22,498 nucleotides of DNA from a virus: the IMG/VR virus record IMGVR_UViG_3300010155_000107, positions 1 through 22,498 of that record. The stretch is one strand, 5' to 3'. Made by a program: the position numbers and the translations under genes. Position 1 is the first letter of the stretch; each line of letters starts with the position of its first letter. Under the pieces are notes generated by a model. That model was given only the letters and a program-made list of their open reading frames with translations, did no database searches and was not told where the DNA came from. Below are positions 5,817 to 13,825 of this stretch, one piece after another.

Positions 5817-7444
5817 AGAGGGGAGACTCTACATTAATTAAACACATCCCTTGTCCTAGTTGTGGATCACAAGATAACCTTGCTATGTATGATGATGGTC
5901 ATGGTTATTGCTTCACACCCGGATGTGGTTATCACCAAACGGAAGTAGGTGAAACATCAATTTCACAAAGGAAGGAAAAAATGAAAATGGATTTTGTAAC
6001 TGGTGACAAATTACCTCTCCAGAAACGATGCCTATCACAAGCTACTGTTAATAAATGGGATTATCAAATTGGAACTTTCAAAGGTAAGAAAGTACAGATT
6101 GCTAATTACCGTAAGGCAGGGTCAGGTGAGGTCATTGCACAAAAATTAAGATTCTCTAACAAGGATTTCCTATTTATTGGAGATACAAAACAAGCGAATC
6201 TTTTTGGGAAAAATCTTTTCTCTAAAGGGAAGATGATTGTAGTGACAGAGGGAGAGATAGATGCTATGTCGGTATCTCAAGCTCAAGGTAATAAATGGCC
6301 TGTAGTCTCTATATCTACTGGATCTGGAGGAGCAAAACGATGTCTTCAACGAGAGATAGAATACTTAGAAGGATTTGAAACTATAGTCCTAATGTTTGAT
6401 CAAGATGACGCAGGTAAGAAAGCTGTAGAAGAATGTGTACCATTGTTCTCTCCCGGTAAAGTTAAGGTAGCTCAGTTACCTATGAAGGATGCCAGTGAGA
6501 TGTTACAAGATGGTAAGGATAAAGAAATTATATCTGCGATATGGTCTGCCCAAGTATGGAGGCCAGATGGGATAGTAGATGGTAGAGATTTATGGCATCT
6601 AATATCATCTGAGGATAATATAGAATCCTTTCCTTATCCCTACTCTGGTCTAAATAGTATGACTCAGGGACTACGAAGAGGAGAAATTGTTACGATCACA
6701 GCAGGTAGTGGAGTAGGTAAGTCACAGGTATGTCGAGAGATTGGCTACTCGTTGATGTTGCAAGGACAGAAGTTAGGTTATCTTGCTTTAGAAGAGAATA
6801 ACAAACGAACCGCATTGGGTTTTGTAGGCTTATACTTAAACAAACCTATACATCTACAGAATGTAGAGTGTACAACTGAAGAATTAAAAGAAGGTTTTGA
6901 TAATGTTGTAGGTACAGGTAACCTATTTCTGTATGATCATTGGGGAAGTGTGGAACCAGAGCATCTCTTTAACAAGATTAGATATTTGGTACGAGGAATG
7001 GAGTGTGACTGTATTATCTTAGATCATATTAGTATTATTATTTCAGGACTAACAAGTGGTGGAGATGAACGTAGAATGTTAGACTTTGTAATGACTAAAT
7101 TACGATCTTTAGTGGAAGAATTACAATGTGCCTTAATACTTGTATCTCATTTACGTAGACCAAGTGGGGATAGAGGACATGAAGAAGGAGTACAAACTTC
7201 TCTCAATCAGTTACGTGGTACTCATGGTATAGCACAACTATCTGATATTGTTATAGGTTGTGAAAGAAATCAACAGAGTGAAGATCATCCCAATTTAACT
7301 ACTGTACGTATTCTAAAAAACAGATGGACAGGTGAGACAGGAATCTGTAATGCTATAGAATATTCAAAGGAAACAGGAAGAATGATAGAAGTTTCCACAG
7401 ATAATTTTGAAATAGAAGAAGTTACAGATAATCAAGATTTCTAA
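5789..7444 (+). CDS. primase-helicase (T7 gp4A)
   Basis: Unwinds the fork 5'-3' and makes RNA primers. Domains in order: a zinc ribbon with C22, C25, C41 and C46; a TOPRIM primase domain with the EGE motif (E154, E156) and DQD (D204, D206); a RecA-like helicase with Walker A GSGVGKS (K311), Walker B-type IILDHIS, the SHLRRPSGD loop, and an arginine-finger region ILKNRWTGETG. The C-terminus ends EVTDNQDF, acidic with terminal phenylalanine, as in T7 (NDTDF), where it docks on DNA polymerase. The length, 551 residues, is close to T7's 566. ATG 5789 is the only start that keeps the zinc ribbon; its ribosome site is poor. A much stronger one lies inside the gene before Met65. Confidence 0.97.
   Translation: MELFGRESIERGDSTLIKHIPCPSCGSQDNLAMYDDGHGYCFTPGCGYHQTEVGETSISQRKEKMKMDFVTGDKLPLQKRCLSQATVNKWDYQIGTFKGKKVQIANYRKAGSGEVIAQKLRFSNKDFLFIGDTKQANLFGKNLFSKGKMIVVTEGEIDAMSVSQAQGNKWPVVSISTGSGGAKRCLQREIEYLEGFETIVLMFDQDDAGKKAVEECVPLFSPGKVKVAQLPMKDASEMLQDGKDKEIISAIWSAQVWRPDGIVDGRDLWHLISSEDNIESFPYPYSGLNSMTQGLRRGEIVTITAGSGVGKSQVCREIGYSLMLQGQKLGYLALEENNKRTALGFVGLYLNKPIHLQNVECTTEELKEGFDNVVGTGNLFLYDHWGSVEPEHLFNKIRYLVRGMECDCIILDHISIIISGLTSGGDERRMLDFVMTKLRSLVEELQCALILVSHLRRPSGDRGHEEGVQTSLNQLRGTHGIAQLSDIVIGCERNQQSEDHPNLTTVRILKNRWTGETGICNAIEYSKETGRMIEVSTDNFEIEEVTDNQDF
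5967..5983 (+). promoter_or_regulatory. internal ribosome site and start for a short helicase form (gp4B-like)
   Basis: AAAGGAAGG at 5967-5975 stands five bases before an in-frame ATG at 5981 (Met65 of the primase-helicase); another ATG follows at 5987. It is nearly identical to the site of the DNA polymerase gene (CGGAAGGAAAAAATG). Starting here removes exactly the zinc ribbon. T7 makes a shorter helicase, gp4B, from an internal start at Met64, so this appears to be the same device. Existence of the short product is inferred. Confidence 0.7.
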
Positions 7445-7456
7445 CGGAAGGAAAAA

Positions 7457-9190
7457 ATGGAAGAGGTAGTTTTAGATTTAGAATCTAATGGTTTATTAGA
7501 TACCATAACTAAAGTTCATTTATTGGTATATCGTAACCTTAGTAATGGTGAGTTGACCATTGCAGATACAGATTCAAAAATTAAAGATGCTCTATTAGAT
7601 TTAAAGGATAAGAAAATAATAGGGCATAACATATTAGGATTTGATCTGATAGCACTTAAACGATTGTACGGTTTCACTGTGCCTATAGAACAAACTCTTG
7701 ATACTTTAATACTTTCAAGATTAATCTATCCTAATTTAAGAGAAACAGACTCAAAAAAACGTAAAATAGAGGCAAAACTTTGGGGTAGTCATTCTCTCAA
7801 GGCGTGGGGAGAACGATTAGGATCATTTAAAGGTACATACTCTCAACGAGAAAATGCTTTTGAGGAACTCACACCTGAGATGCGTGATTATTGTGTAAAT
7901 GATGTACATTTAACAGAATTACTACATGAATTCCTATTAAACAATGTTCCTCCAAAAGATTGTCTAGACTTAGAACATCGAATAGCAGATGTTTGTATAA
8001 AACAAGAAGAAGTAGGTTTTTCTTTTGATGAAGAAAAAGCAGTAGCATTTTATGCTGACCTTGCTGATAAGAGATCAAAACTTTCTAAAAAGTTAGGTGA
8101 GGTGTTCGGTTCTTGGATAGTGGATGAAGGTTTGAGAAAAAATGGTTCCTATTCCAAGATAAAGATTATAGATTTTAATCCTAATTCTCGTAAACATATA
8201 GCAAAAAGATTACAAGAATTGAGAGGATGGATTCCTACAGAATTTACTCCTACAAATGACCCTAAGATTGATGAGAAAGTTTTAAATAAACTTGAGTATC
8301 CTGAAGCTAAATTGATGTCTCAATACTTTGTTTTAAACAAACGAATAGCTCAATTAGCAGAAGGTAACCAAGCATGGATAAAATTATGTAAAAATGGTAG
8401 GTTACATGGAAAAGTCAACACGATGGGAGCACAGACTTCACGATGTTCTCATTCACACCCTAATCTCGCTCAGGTGCCGAATCTCAATGCACCCTTTGGG
8501 AAAGAATGTAGAACATTATTTAGAGCAGACTCAAAAATGGATCTTTTGGGAGTTGATGTCTCTAGTTTGGAATTGCGGTGTCTTAGTCATTATCTTGCTA
8601 AGTATGACGGTGGTGAATATGGTAAATTATTACTTGAAGAGGATATTCATACAACTAATCAGAAAGCCGCTGGTCTATCTACTAGGGATCAGGCGAAAAC
8701 TTTTATATATGGTTTCCTGTATGGTGCAGGAAATGAAAAAATTGGTCAAATTGTAGGTAAAGGAAAGGTAGAAGGATCAAGATTAAAGAAAGAATTTTTA
8801 ACTAAAATACCTGCTTTAAAATCTCTTAGAGATGCAGTACAAAAGAAAGCAGAGCAAGGGTTTATAACTGGTTTGGATGGAAGGAAAGTACCTGTACGTT
8901 CTAGTCATTCAGCTTTAAATACATTGCTACAATCAGCAGGAGCAATAATTTGTAAACGATGGATTATTGAAATGCATTCCCTACTTGAAAAGGAATTTAA
9001 GTATGGAGAAGATTATAAACAAGTAGCATTTGTTCATGATGAAGTTCAACTTACAGTAAAAAGGGAACATGCAGAAAAAATCGGTGAACTTGCGGTCAAA
9101 GCAATCGCCATCGCAGGAAAAAGGTATAATTTTAGAATTCCCCTCACAGGAGAATTTAAAACAGGATCAACTTGGGCTGCCACACATTGA
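7457..9190 (+). CDS. family A DNA polymerase with 3'-5' exonuclease (T7 gp5)
   Basis: The replicative polymerase. The start follows CGGAAGG. Exonuclease domain: D7 and E9 (LDLESNG), D63 (GFDLIAL), Y145 and D149 (YCVND), all the usual metal and catalytic residues. Polymerase domain: motif A GVDVSSLELRC with D367, motif B DQAKTFIYGFLYGAG with K414 and Y418 (T7 K522 and Y526), motif C VHDEVQL with H527 and D528 (T7 D654). The C-terminus ends WAATH, like T7's WAICH. It has 577 residues against 704 in T7. Most of the difference falls after FGSW near residue 220, where T7 carries its thioredoxin-binding insertion, and in a loop before GLDGRKV. Tyr at motif B position 526 (E. coli Pol I 762) is the type found in T7. 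Confidence 0.97.
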   Translation: MEEVVLDLESNGLLDTITKVHLLVYRNLSNGELTIADTDSKIKDALLDLKDKKIIGHNILGFDLIALKRLYGFTVPIEQTLDTLILSRLIYPNLRETDSKKRKIEAKLWGSHSLKAWGERLGSFKGTYSQRENAFEELTPEMRDYCVNDVHLTELLHEFLLNNVPPKDCLDLEHRIADVCIKQEEVGFSFDEEKAVAFYADLADKRSKLSKKLGEVFGSWIVDEGLRKNGSYSKIKIIDFNPNSRKHIAKRLQELRGWIPTEFTPTNDPKIDEKVLNKLEYPEAKLMSQYFVLNKRIAQLAEGNQAWIKLCKNGRLHGKVNTMGAQTSRCSHSHPNLAQVPNLNAPFGKECRTLFRADSKMDLLGVDVSSLELRCLSHYLAKYDGGEYGKLLLEEDIHTTNQKAAGLSTRDQAKTFIYGFLYGAGNEKIGQIVGKGKVEGSRLKKEFLTKIPALKSLRDAVQKKAEQGFITGLDGRKVPVRSSHSALNTLLQSAGAIICKRWIIEMHSLLEKEFKYGEDYKQVAFVHDEVQLTVKREHAEKIGELAVKAIAIAGKRYNFRIPLTGEFKTGSTWAATH

Positions 9191-9206
9191 AGCATCTGCA
9201 TTTGGT

Positions 9207-9605
9207 ATGGCAGGAGAAGAAATAGTAAGGTATCTTTTACACATGTGGAACTATTCTATGTGTGTTCCTTTAGATCCATCATCACCATTTGATTTAGTAG
9301 TTAAGGATGGAGAAGATTGGATCACCATACAGATAAAACACTCTAAGTTAAGCTCTATACCTCTGACAAGAGAGGCAAAATTAAATGGAGTAAGGATAAA
9401 AAGAAAATATAAGAAGGGAGATTTTGATTATTTATTTGTATGTCAATTTCCTTATATTTATATTATACCTTGGGGAGAGATGAAAAATCATACAAGATTT
9501 AATTTTAAAAAGCATGAGGAATACCGTCATGATTTAACAAACATATCAACATACACAAACAGAGTAAACTTAGAAAAGGAAGAGAATGAGAGAACTATTA
9601 ATTGA
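9207..9605 (+). CDS. PD-(D/E)XK nuclease-fold protein
   Basis: A small nuclease-like protein between polymerase and exonuclease. The pattern is helix MAGEEIVRYLL (E4/E5), a strand with PFDLVV (D29), then WITIQIKHS with Q42 and K44: the E-D-QxK arrangement of PD-(D/E)XK enzymes, including some homing and junction-cleaving nucleases. The reading frame is open back to an ATG at 9069, but that would overlap the polymerase gene by 122 bases with unrelated polar sequence, so I choose ATG 9207 although no clear ribosome site precedes it. T7 has an HNH homing endonuclease (gene 5.3) in this interval. Whether this one is a homing enzyme, a recombination nuclease or a host-DNA nuclease cannot be decided. 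It overlaps the exonuclease gene by 20 bases. Confidence 0.7.
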   Translation: MAGEEIVRYLLHMWNYSMCVPLDPSSPFDLVVKDGEDWITIQIKHSKLSSIPLTREAKLNGVRIKRKYKKGDFDYLFVCQFPYIYIIPWGEMKNHTRFNFKKHEEYRHDLTNISTYTNRVNLEKEENERTIN

Positions 9606-10365
9606 TGCAGATATATTTGTATATAAAGCAACACGACTTTCAGAGAGAGAAGTTAATTGGGGAGGTGATTCTTGGACCCTCCATTGTGATTTTGCAGAAG
9701 TTAAGACTATAATTGATGATCAGATCTGGAAAGTACAAGAAGGAACTCAAGCAGATAAAGTTTTATTATGCTTTACTGATAAAAGAAATTTTAGAAAAAA
9801 GATAAATTCAGAATATAAAAGTAATAGAAAAAGTGGAAGGAAACCAATGTGTTTTATTCCTGCTATGGATTATTGTAAAGAAACATACCCATATAAAATA
9901 TTCAACTGGTTAGAGGCTGATGATGTTATAGGTATTTTAGCAACTGAAAAATCTAAAAATGAAAGGATAATTGTTAGTGAAGATAAAGATTTATTAACTA
10001 TTCCAGGTTTGCATTGGGACTTTAAGGAAGAAAAAGTTTTTGAATGGAAAGAAAAAGATGCTAATTATAAATTCTTTTATCAATCATTGGTAGGTGATTC
10101 CACAGATAATTATAAAGGTTGTCAAGGTGTAGGACCAATATCTGCGGGAAAAATTTTGGACGGAAATACCAGTTCGGTTTTAGATATGTGGGAGGATGTG
10201 TTAGAGGCTTTTCTTAAATCTGGACAAGGAGAACAGGAGGCAATTAGAAATTGTAGGATGGCTAGAATATTAAGAGATGGAGAGTATAAGAAGAAGAAAC
10301 AGGAAGTAGTATTATGGACACCGAAAGGTAAGGCAGAAATATTTAAGGGAGAGAATTATGAGTAA
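9586..10365 (+). CDS. 5'-3' exonuclease, FEN/PIN-like (T7 gp6)
   Basis: Removes RNA primers, degrades host DNA to nucleotides and takes part in recombination. The start follows AAAAGGAAGAGA. Conserved acidic metal sites are visible: LLIDADIFVYK at the N-terminus (D7, D9), NWLEADDVIG in the middle, VSEDKDLL, and the helix-hairpin-helix region SLVGDSTDNYKGCQGVGPISAGKIL. The basic EYKSNRKSGRKP segment resembles the helical arch of the family. It is slightly shorter (259 residues) than T7's 300. The last codons share ATGAGTAA with the next gene, so translation is coupled. Confidence 0.93.
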   Translation: MRELLIDADIFVYKATRLSEREVNWGGDSWTLHCDFAEVKTIIDDQIWKVQEGTQADKVLLCFTDKRNFRKKINSEYKSNRKSGRKPMCFIPAMDYCKETYPYKIFNWLEADDVIGILATEKSKNERIIVSEDKDLLTIPGLHWDFKEEKVFEWKEKDANYKFFYQSLVGDSTDNYKGCQGVGPISAGKILDGNTSSVLDMWEDVLEAFLKSGQGEQEAIRNCRMARILRDGEYKKKKQEVVLWTPKGKAEIFKGENYE

Positions 10366-10900
10366 CTATGAGATAGATGAGAGAGAAAGAAAGGAATCTC
10401 AGAAACAGAGAGCACAAAGATCACACGGATTAGATGAGAGGTATAGCTCAAAGGAAGGGTTTGGAAGAGATGACCAAGAGAATATTAAAAACATTTTACG
10501 GAATGCACCTAAATCTTCTAAGCCATGTCAGCAATGGGATGCACAAACTCAGAGGTATGTAACTATTGTACAGGATCATATAGATAAAGAAAATAAAGAG
10601 ATGAAACATGATCCACTAGGTTATGAAAGACAACACACTCCTAAAAGTGGGTTACCACTAGGATTAAAAGATCGTAAAAGATTAGAAAAGGAGGAAGTGA
10701 CTAATCCTAAACATTATGATAAGGTAGGATTTGGTATTCAACCTCTTGAGTATATAACCGCTAATGAGTTAGACTTTCTAGAGGGAAATGTGATTAAATA
10801 TGTATCACGTTATCCACATAAAGGTGGAGTAAATGATTTATTAAAAGCTAGAACTTATATTGAAAAACTTATAGAAAGAGAGTCATTAAAAAATGAGTAA
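10358..10900 (+). CDS. DUF3310-domain protein, T7 gp1.7-like C-terminus
   Basis: Residues from about 113 to the end carry the DUF3310 pattern: TNPKHYDK, IQPLEYI, FLEGNVIKYVSRYPHKGG and a final helix LLKARTYIEKLIERE. T7 gp1.7, a nucleotide kinase acting on dGMP and dTMP, has the same pattern (KPSHY, then FGNILKYRLRAGKK). The first 110 residues are polar, charged and probably disordered, with no recognised motif. The gene overlaps both neighbours through ATGAGTAA and lies directly before the ribonucleotide reductase, which fits a nucleotide-metabolism role. Domain membership is well supported; kinase activity here is inference. Confidence 0.8.
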   Translation: MSNYEIDERERKESQKQRAQRSHGLDERYSSKEGFGRDDQENIKNILRNAPKSSKPCQQWDAQTQRYVTIVQDHIDKENKEMKHDPLGYERQHTPKSGLPLGLKDRKRLEKEEVTNPKHYDKVGFGIQPLEYITANELDFLEGNVIKYVSRYPHKGGVNDLLKARTYIEKLIERESLKNE

Positions 10901-12809
10901 ATTACCTACACAATATCAGCAATATATACATTTATCAAGATACTCTAGATGGGATTATGAAAAGAAACGTAGAGAAACATGGGAAGAAACTGTGGGTAGA
11001 TATTTTAATTTCTTTGAAACACATTTAAAAAGTCAATATGAATATTCTGTTCCTAGTACTATAATAGAAGAAATGAAAAATGCAGTACTTTCCCTACAGA
11101 TCATGCCATCAATGAGATGTTTAATGACTGCAGGAGAAGCATTAGAAAAAGAAAACATAGCTGGATATAATTGTGCCTATCTTCACATTGATTCCCCTCG
11201 TTCTTTTGATGAAGTTCTTTATATTCTAATGAATGGCACAGGCGTAGGTTTTTCAGTAGAATCTAAACACATTGAAAAATTATCTATAGTACCAGATGAA
11301 ATGCATCCTACTGATACATGTATACAGGTGCGTGATTCTAAGTTAGGATGGGCGAAGGCATATAGGGAACTAATTAGCTTATTATATGTCGGAGTTATAC
11401 CTAATTGGGATTTAACAAAAGTGCGACCTGCAGGTTCACCTCTTAAAACTTTTGGTGGTAGAGCAAGTGGACCTGAACCATTAGATAATTTATTTAAATT
11501 CACTATTGAAACTTTTCAAAAATCAAAAGGACGTAAATTAAAACCTATAGAATGTCATGATATAGTATGTAAGATAGCAGAAATAGTGGTTGTGGGAGGT
11601 GTTAGAAGAAGTGCTTTAATTAGTTTGTCAGACCTTGGTGATGATCAGATGAGAACGGCTAAGTCAGGACGTTGGTGGGAGGAATATCCTCAAAGAGCAC
11701 TAGCAAATAACTCATCTAATTATCATTATAAACCTGACGTTGGTACATTTCTTCGTGAGTGGACAGCCTTATATGATAGTAAAAGTGGTGAACGTGGTAT
11801 CTTTTCTTCTACTAATGCAAAGAAAAAAAGTCTTGAATTAGGGGATAGGAGAGAAGTAAGAGATGACTATGGTACTAACCCTTGCTCTGAAATAATATTG
11901 CGGTCACAAGAGTTCTGTAACCTTTCTGAGATAGTTGTTCGATCTACGGATAAATTAGAGGATTTATTAAGAAAAGTTAAATTAGCCACCATTCTAGGTA
12001 CATGGCAGAGTACATTAACTAAATTTAGATATTTAAGAAGTGATTGGAAAGCTAATTGTGAGGAGGAAAGACTTCTGGGTGTATCCTTAACAGGTATTAT
12101 GGATAATAATCGACTCAATGGAGTTATAGATAGTAACAATCTTCCAACACTATTAGATTCTTTAAAGAAAGAGTGTATAAAAACTAATAAAGAATGGAGT
12201 AAGAAATTAAATATCAAACCTTCAAGTGCAATTACATGTGTAAAACCTTCAGGTACAGTTTCACAATTAGTAGATAGTGCAAGCGGTATACATGCACGAC
12301 ATTCTCCATATTATATACGTACAATAAGATCAGATATTAATGATCCATTAGGAAAATATATGGTAGAGGCAGGAGTACCTTCAGAACCAGACATCACAAA
12401 TCCTAGTAATGTATTAGTATTTTCTTTCCCTATTAAATCTCCTAAAAAATCCACTACAAGAAACCAGTTATCAGCAGTTCAACAATTAAAACTATGGGGG
12501 ATTTATGCTAAGTACTGGTGTGAACATAAACCATCTTGTACAATATCAGTTAAAGAAAGTGAGTGGCCCGAAGTTGGAGCTTTTGTATTCGATAATTTTG
12601 ATATTATATCTGGTATATCTTTCCTCCCTTACTCAGATCATTCATATCAACAAGCACCCTATCAAGAATGTAGTGAAAAAGAATATAAAAATTTATTAAA
12701 AAAGATTCCAGACTTGGAATGGACAACTTTAAGTAAGTATGAAAAAGTAGATCTTACTACTTCCTCACAAGAACTAGCATGTACTGGAAATACTTGTGAA
12801 ATTCTTTAA
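10893..12809 (+). CDS. nrdJ: class II (B12-dependent) monomeric ribonucleotide reductase
   Basis: Reduces ribonucleotides to deoxyribonucleotides using adenosylcobalamin to generate the active-site radical. The architecture matches the monomeric Lactobacillus leichmannii enzyme: C94 (GYNCAYL; L. leichmannii C119), NPCSE with N329, C331 and E333 (N406, C408, E410), and C342 in FCNLSE (C419), with the same 11-residue spacing between the last two cysteines. The C-terminal CTGNTCEIL (C630 and C635, CX4C) matches the mobile redox pair. Length is 638 residues against about 739, with most of the loss between C94 and N329. No small radical-generating subunit gene lies nearby, as expected for class II. 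It begins within the stop region of the DUF3310 gene. Confidence 0.95.
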   Translation: MSKLPTQYQQYIHLSRYSRWDYEKKRRETWEETVGRYFNFFETHLKSQYEYSVPSTIIEEMKNAVLSLQIMPSMRCLMTAGEALEKENIAGYNCAYLHIDSPRSFDEVLYILMNGTGVGFSVESKHIEKLSIVPDEMHPTDTCIQVRDSKLGWAKAYRELISLLYVGVIPNWDLTKVRPAGSPLKTFGGRASGPEPLDNLFKFTIETFQKSKGRKLKPIECHDIVCKIAEIVVVGGVRRSALISLSDLGDDQMRTAKSGRWWEEYPQRALANNSSNYHYKPDVGTFLREWTALYDSKSGERGIFSSTNAKKKSLELGDRREVRDDYGTNPCSEIILRSQEFCNLSEIVVRSTDKLEDLLRKVKLATILGTWQSTLTKFRYLRSDWKANCEEERLLGVSLTGIMDNNRLNGVIDSNNLPTLLDSLKKECIKTNKEWSKKLNIKPSSAITCVKPSGTVSQLVDSASGIHARHSPYYIRTIRSDINDPLGKYMVEAGVPSEPDITNPSNVLVFSFPIKSPKKSTTRNQLSAVQQLKLWGIYAKYWCEHKPSCTISVKESEWPEVGAFVFDNFDIISGISFLPYSDHSYQQAPYQECSEKEYKNLLKKIPDLEWTTLSKYEKVDLTTSSQELACTGNTCEIL

Positions 12810-12810
12810 A

Positions 12811-12830
12811 AAACAACCTTTATAGAGATA
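12811..12830 (+). promoter_or_regulatory. possible phage RNA polymerase promoter
   Basis: The 28-base gap after the reductase contains CAACCTTTATAG with the putative first transcribed G at 12825, followed by AGATAA. It resembles the motif after the RNA polymerase gene (CTACCCTTATAG, G4089) and the ACTATAG core of T7-family promoters. It lies at the boundary between the DNA-metabolism and structural blocks, where a late promoter would be useful. Two short AT-rich matches are thin evidence. Confidence 0.3.
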
Positions 12831-12837
12831 ATTTATT

Positions 12838-13068
12838 ATGTTACATGGTAAAATAGGTAGTTATGGTATAACTAAAGAACTTTTAAATTGGTTAAAAGAG
12901 TGTTTTCCTGATAAGTTACCTTCAATAGCTACAGATTTAGAACAAATGAGATTTCTTCAGGGTCAACAAAAGGTTATTGAAATATTAGAAAGTGAATATA
13001 ATATAAGTACCCAAGAAAGTGAAAGCTCAGAAACTACAATTAACATTTTAACTTCGCCACAAAAATAA
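12838..13068 (+). CDS. hypothetical protein (76 aa)
   Basis: First gene of the late block. The first 55 residues are predicted helical (ELLNWLKECF, DLEQMRFLQGQQKVIEILESEY); the last 20 are serine/threonine-rich and probably flexible. There is no clear ribosome site upstream of 12838. The stop TAA shares its last A with the next ATG (TAATG), so the two are translationally coupled. I recognise no family. In T7 the corresponding place (6.5-6.7) holds small, partly virion-associated proteins, so a minor structural or assembly role is possible. Confidence 0.65.
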   Translation: MLHGKIGSYGITKELLNWLKECFPDKLPSIATDLEQMRFLQGQQKVIEILESEYNISTQESESSETTINILTSPQK

Positions 13069-13802
13069 TGAGTTGGTTTACCAAAAAACTTAGACAGTAT
13101 TTTCCTCAAACTAGAGGAAAATCCTATGATATAAACACCGGAATTAACACTCTTACTAAAACTGCAACTGGTGTATTTGATGAACAGCATCACAGAAATT
13201 TAACTGCTGGTATAGATGTTTTTTCTACTGGTATTAATAAGACAACAAATATTTTCTCTTCCCTAAATACACCGGAAGGAAGTTTGTTTGCACATACTGA
13301 ACGGCTTCTTCATACTATGGAAGATGTTCCATTCATGTTTGGAGATAAGGCTCTTGATCGTATGATTCCAGATAAGTATCAAGATGTATTTAAGGGAACT
13401 CCCAACATAGGAATACCTAATATACCAATGCCCGGACATGGTGCATTTAAGTACTTGAATGAGAGGACTCAACAATTAAGATTTATTCAAAGTAGAGCTG
13501 AGATGTTAAATGCCTATGGGAATGATATTATAAGAAAAGGAGGAGAAATTCTAGGGTTTCCAATGGGTCATCCTAAATATAAGGATAGTGGATCGGGGAC
13601 AACAGAAAAAACCAAACCTAAACCGGCAAAAATATTAAAAGGTTCAGGTAGTTTATTAGGTAAGTCAGCAAGATTTTCAATGGCTAAAAGTGGAAAAAAC
13701 CAAGGAAGATCATCTTTAAAAATTGGTAGAAAAGGAACTGGCGGAGGTGAAGGAGCTAGTCATTTTAAGAGCTATAAATCAGGTCGTAGATCTGAGAATT
13801 AA
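13068..13802 (+). CDS. hypothetical, probably virion-associated protein (244 aa)
   Basis: Coupled to the upstream gene by TAATG. The N-terminus MSWFTKKLRQYF is a short amphipathic basic helix. Residues 20-165 are helical with a Pro/Gly/Ile-rich break around residues 110-125. From about residue 170 the protein is basic and rich in Gly, Ser and Lys, with GRSSLKIGRKG and a final KSGRRSEN. T7 gp6.7 and gp7.3, small proteins carried in the virion and encoded in this interval, also end in basic Gly/Ser tails. On position and composition I suspect a virion or tail-associated protein; direct homology is not demonstrated. Confidence 0.65.
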   Translation: MSWFTKKLRQYFPQTRGKSYDINTGINTLTKTATGVFDEQHHRNLTAGIDVFSTGINKTTNIFSSLNTPEGSLFAHTERLLHTMEDVPFMFGDKALDRMIPDKYQDVFKGTPNIGIPNIPMPGHGAFKYLNERTQQLRFIQSRAEMLNAYGNDIIRKGGEILGFPMGHPKYKDSGSGTTEKTKPKPAKILKGSGSLLGKSARFSMAKSGKNQGRSSLKIGRKGTGGGEGASHFKSYKSGRRSEN

Positions 13803-13825
13803 ATGATAAAAGGAAGGAACTATGA

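Noticed and set aside
8394-8756. 120-codon plus-strand frame inside the DNA polymerase gene
   Set aside because: It is a shifted reading of the conserved polymerase motifs A and B, without its own ribosome site.
9069-9206. Longer N-terminus for the PD-(D/E)XK protein
   Set aside because: It would overlap the conserved DNA polymerase C-terminus by 122 bases; the added residues are polar and show no pattern of the nuclease family.
9835-9850. Internal ribosome site and ATG in the exonuclease gene
   Set aside because: The purine-rich stretch encodes the conserved basic NRKSGRKP segment, so it is explained by protein sequence.
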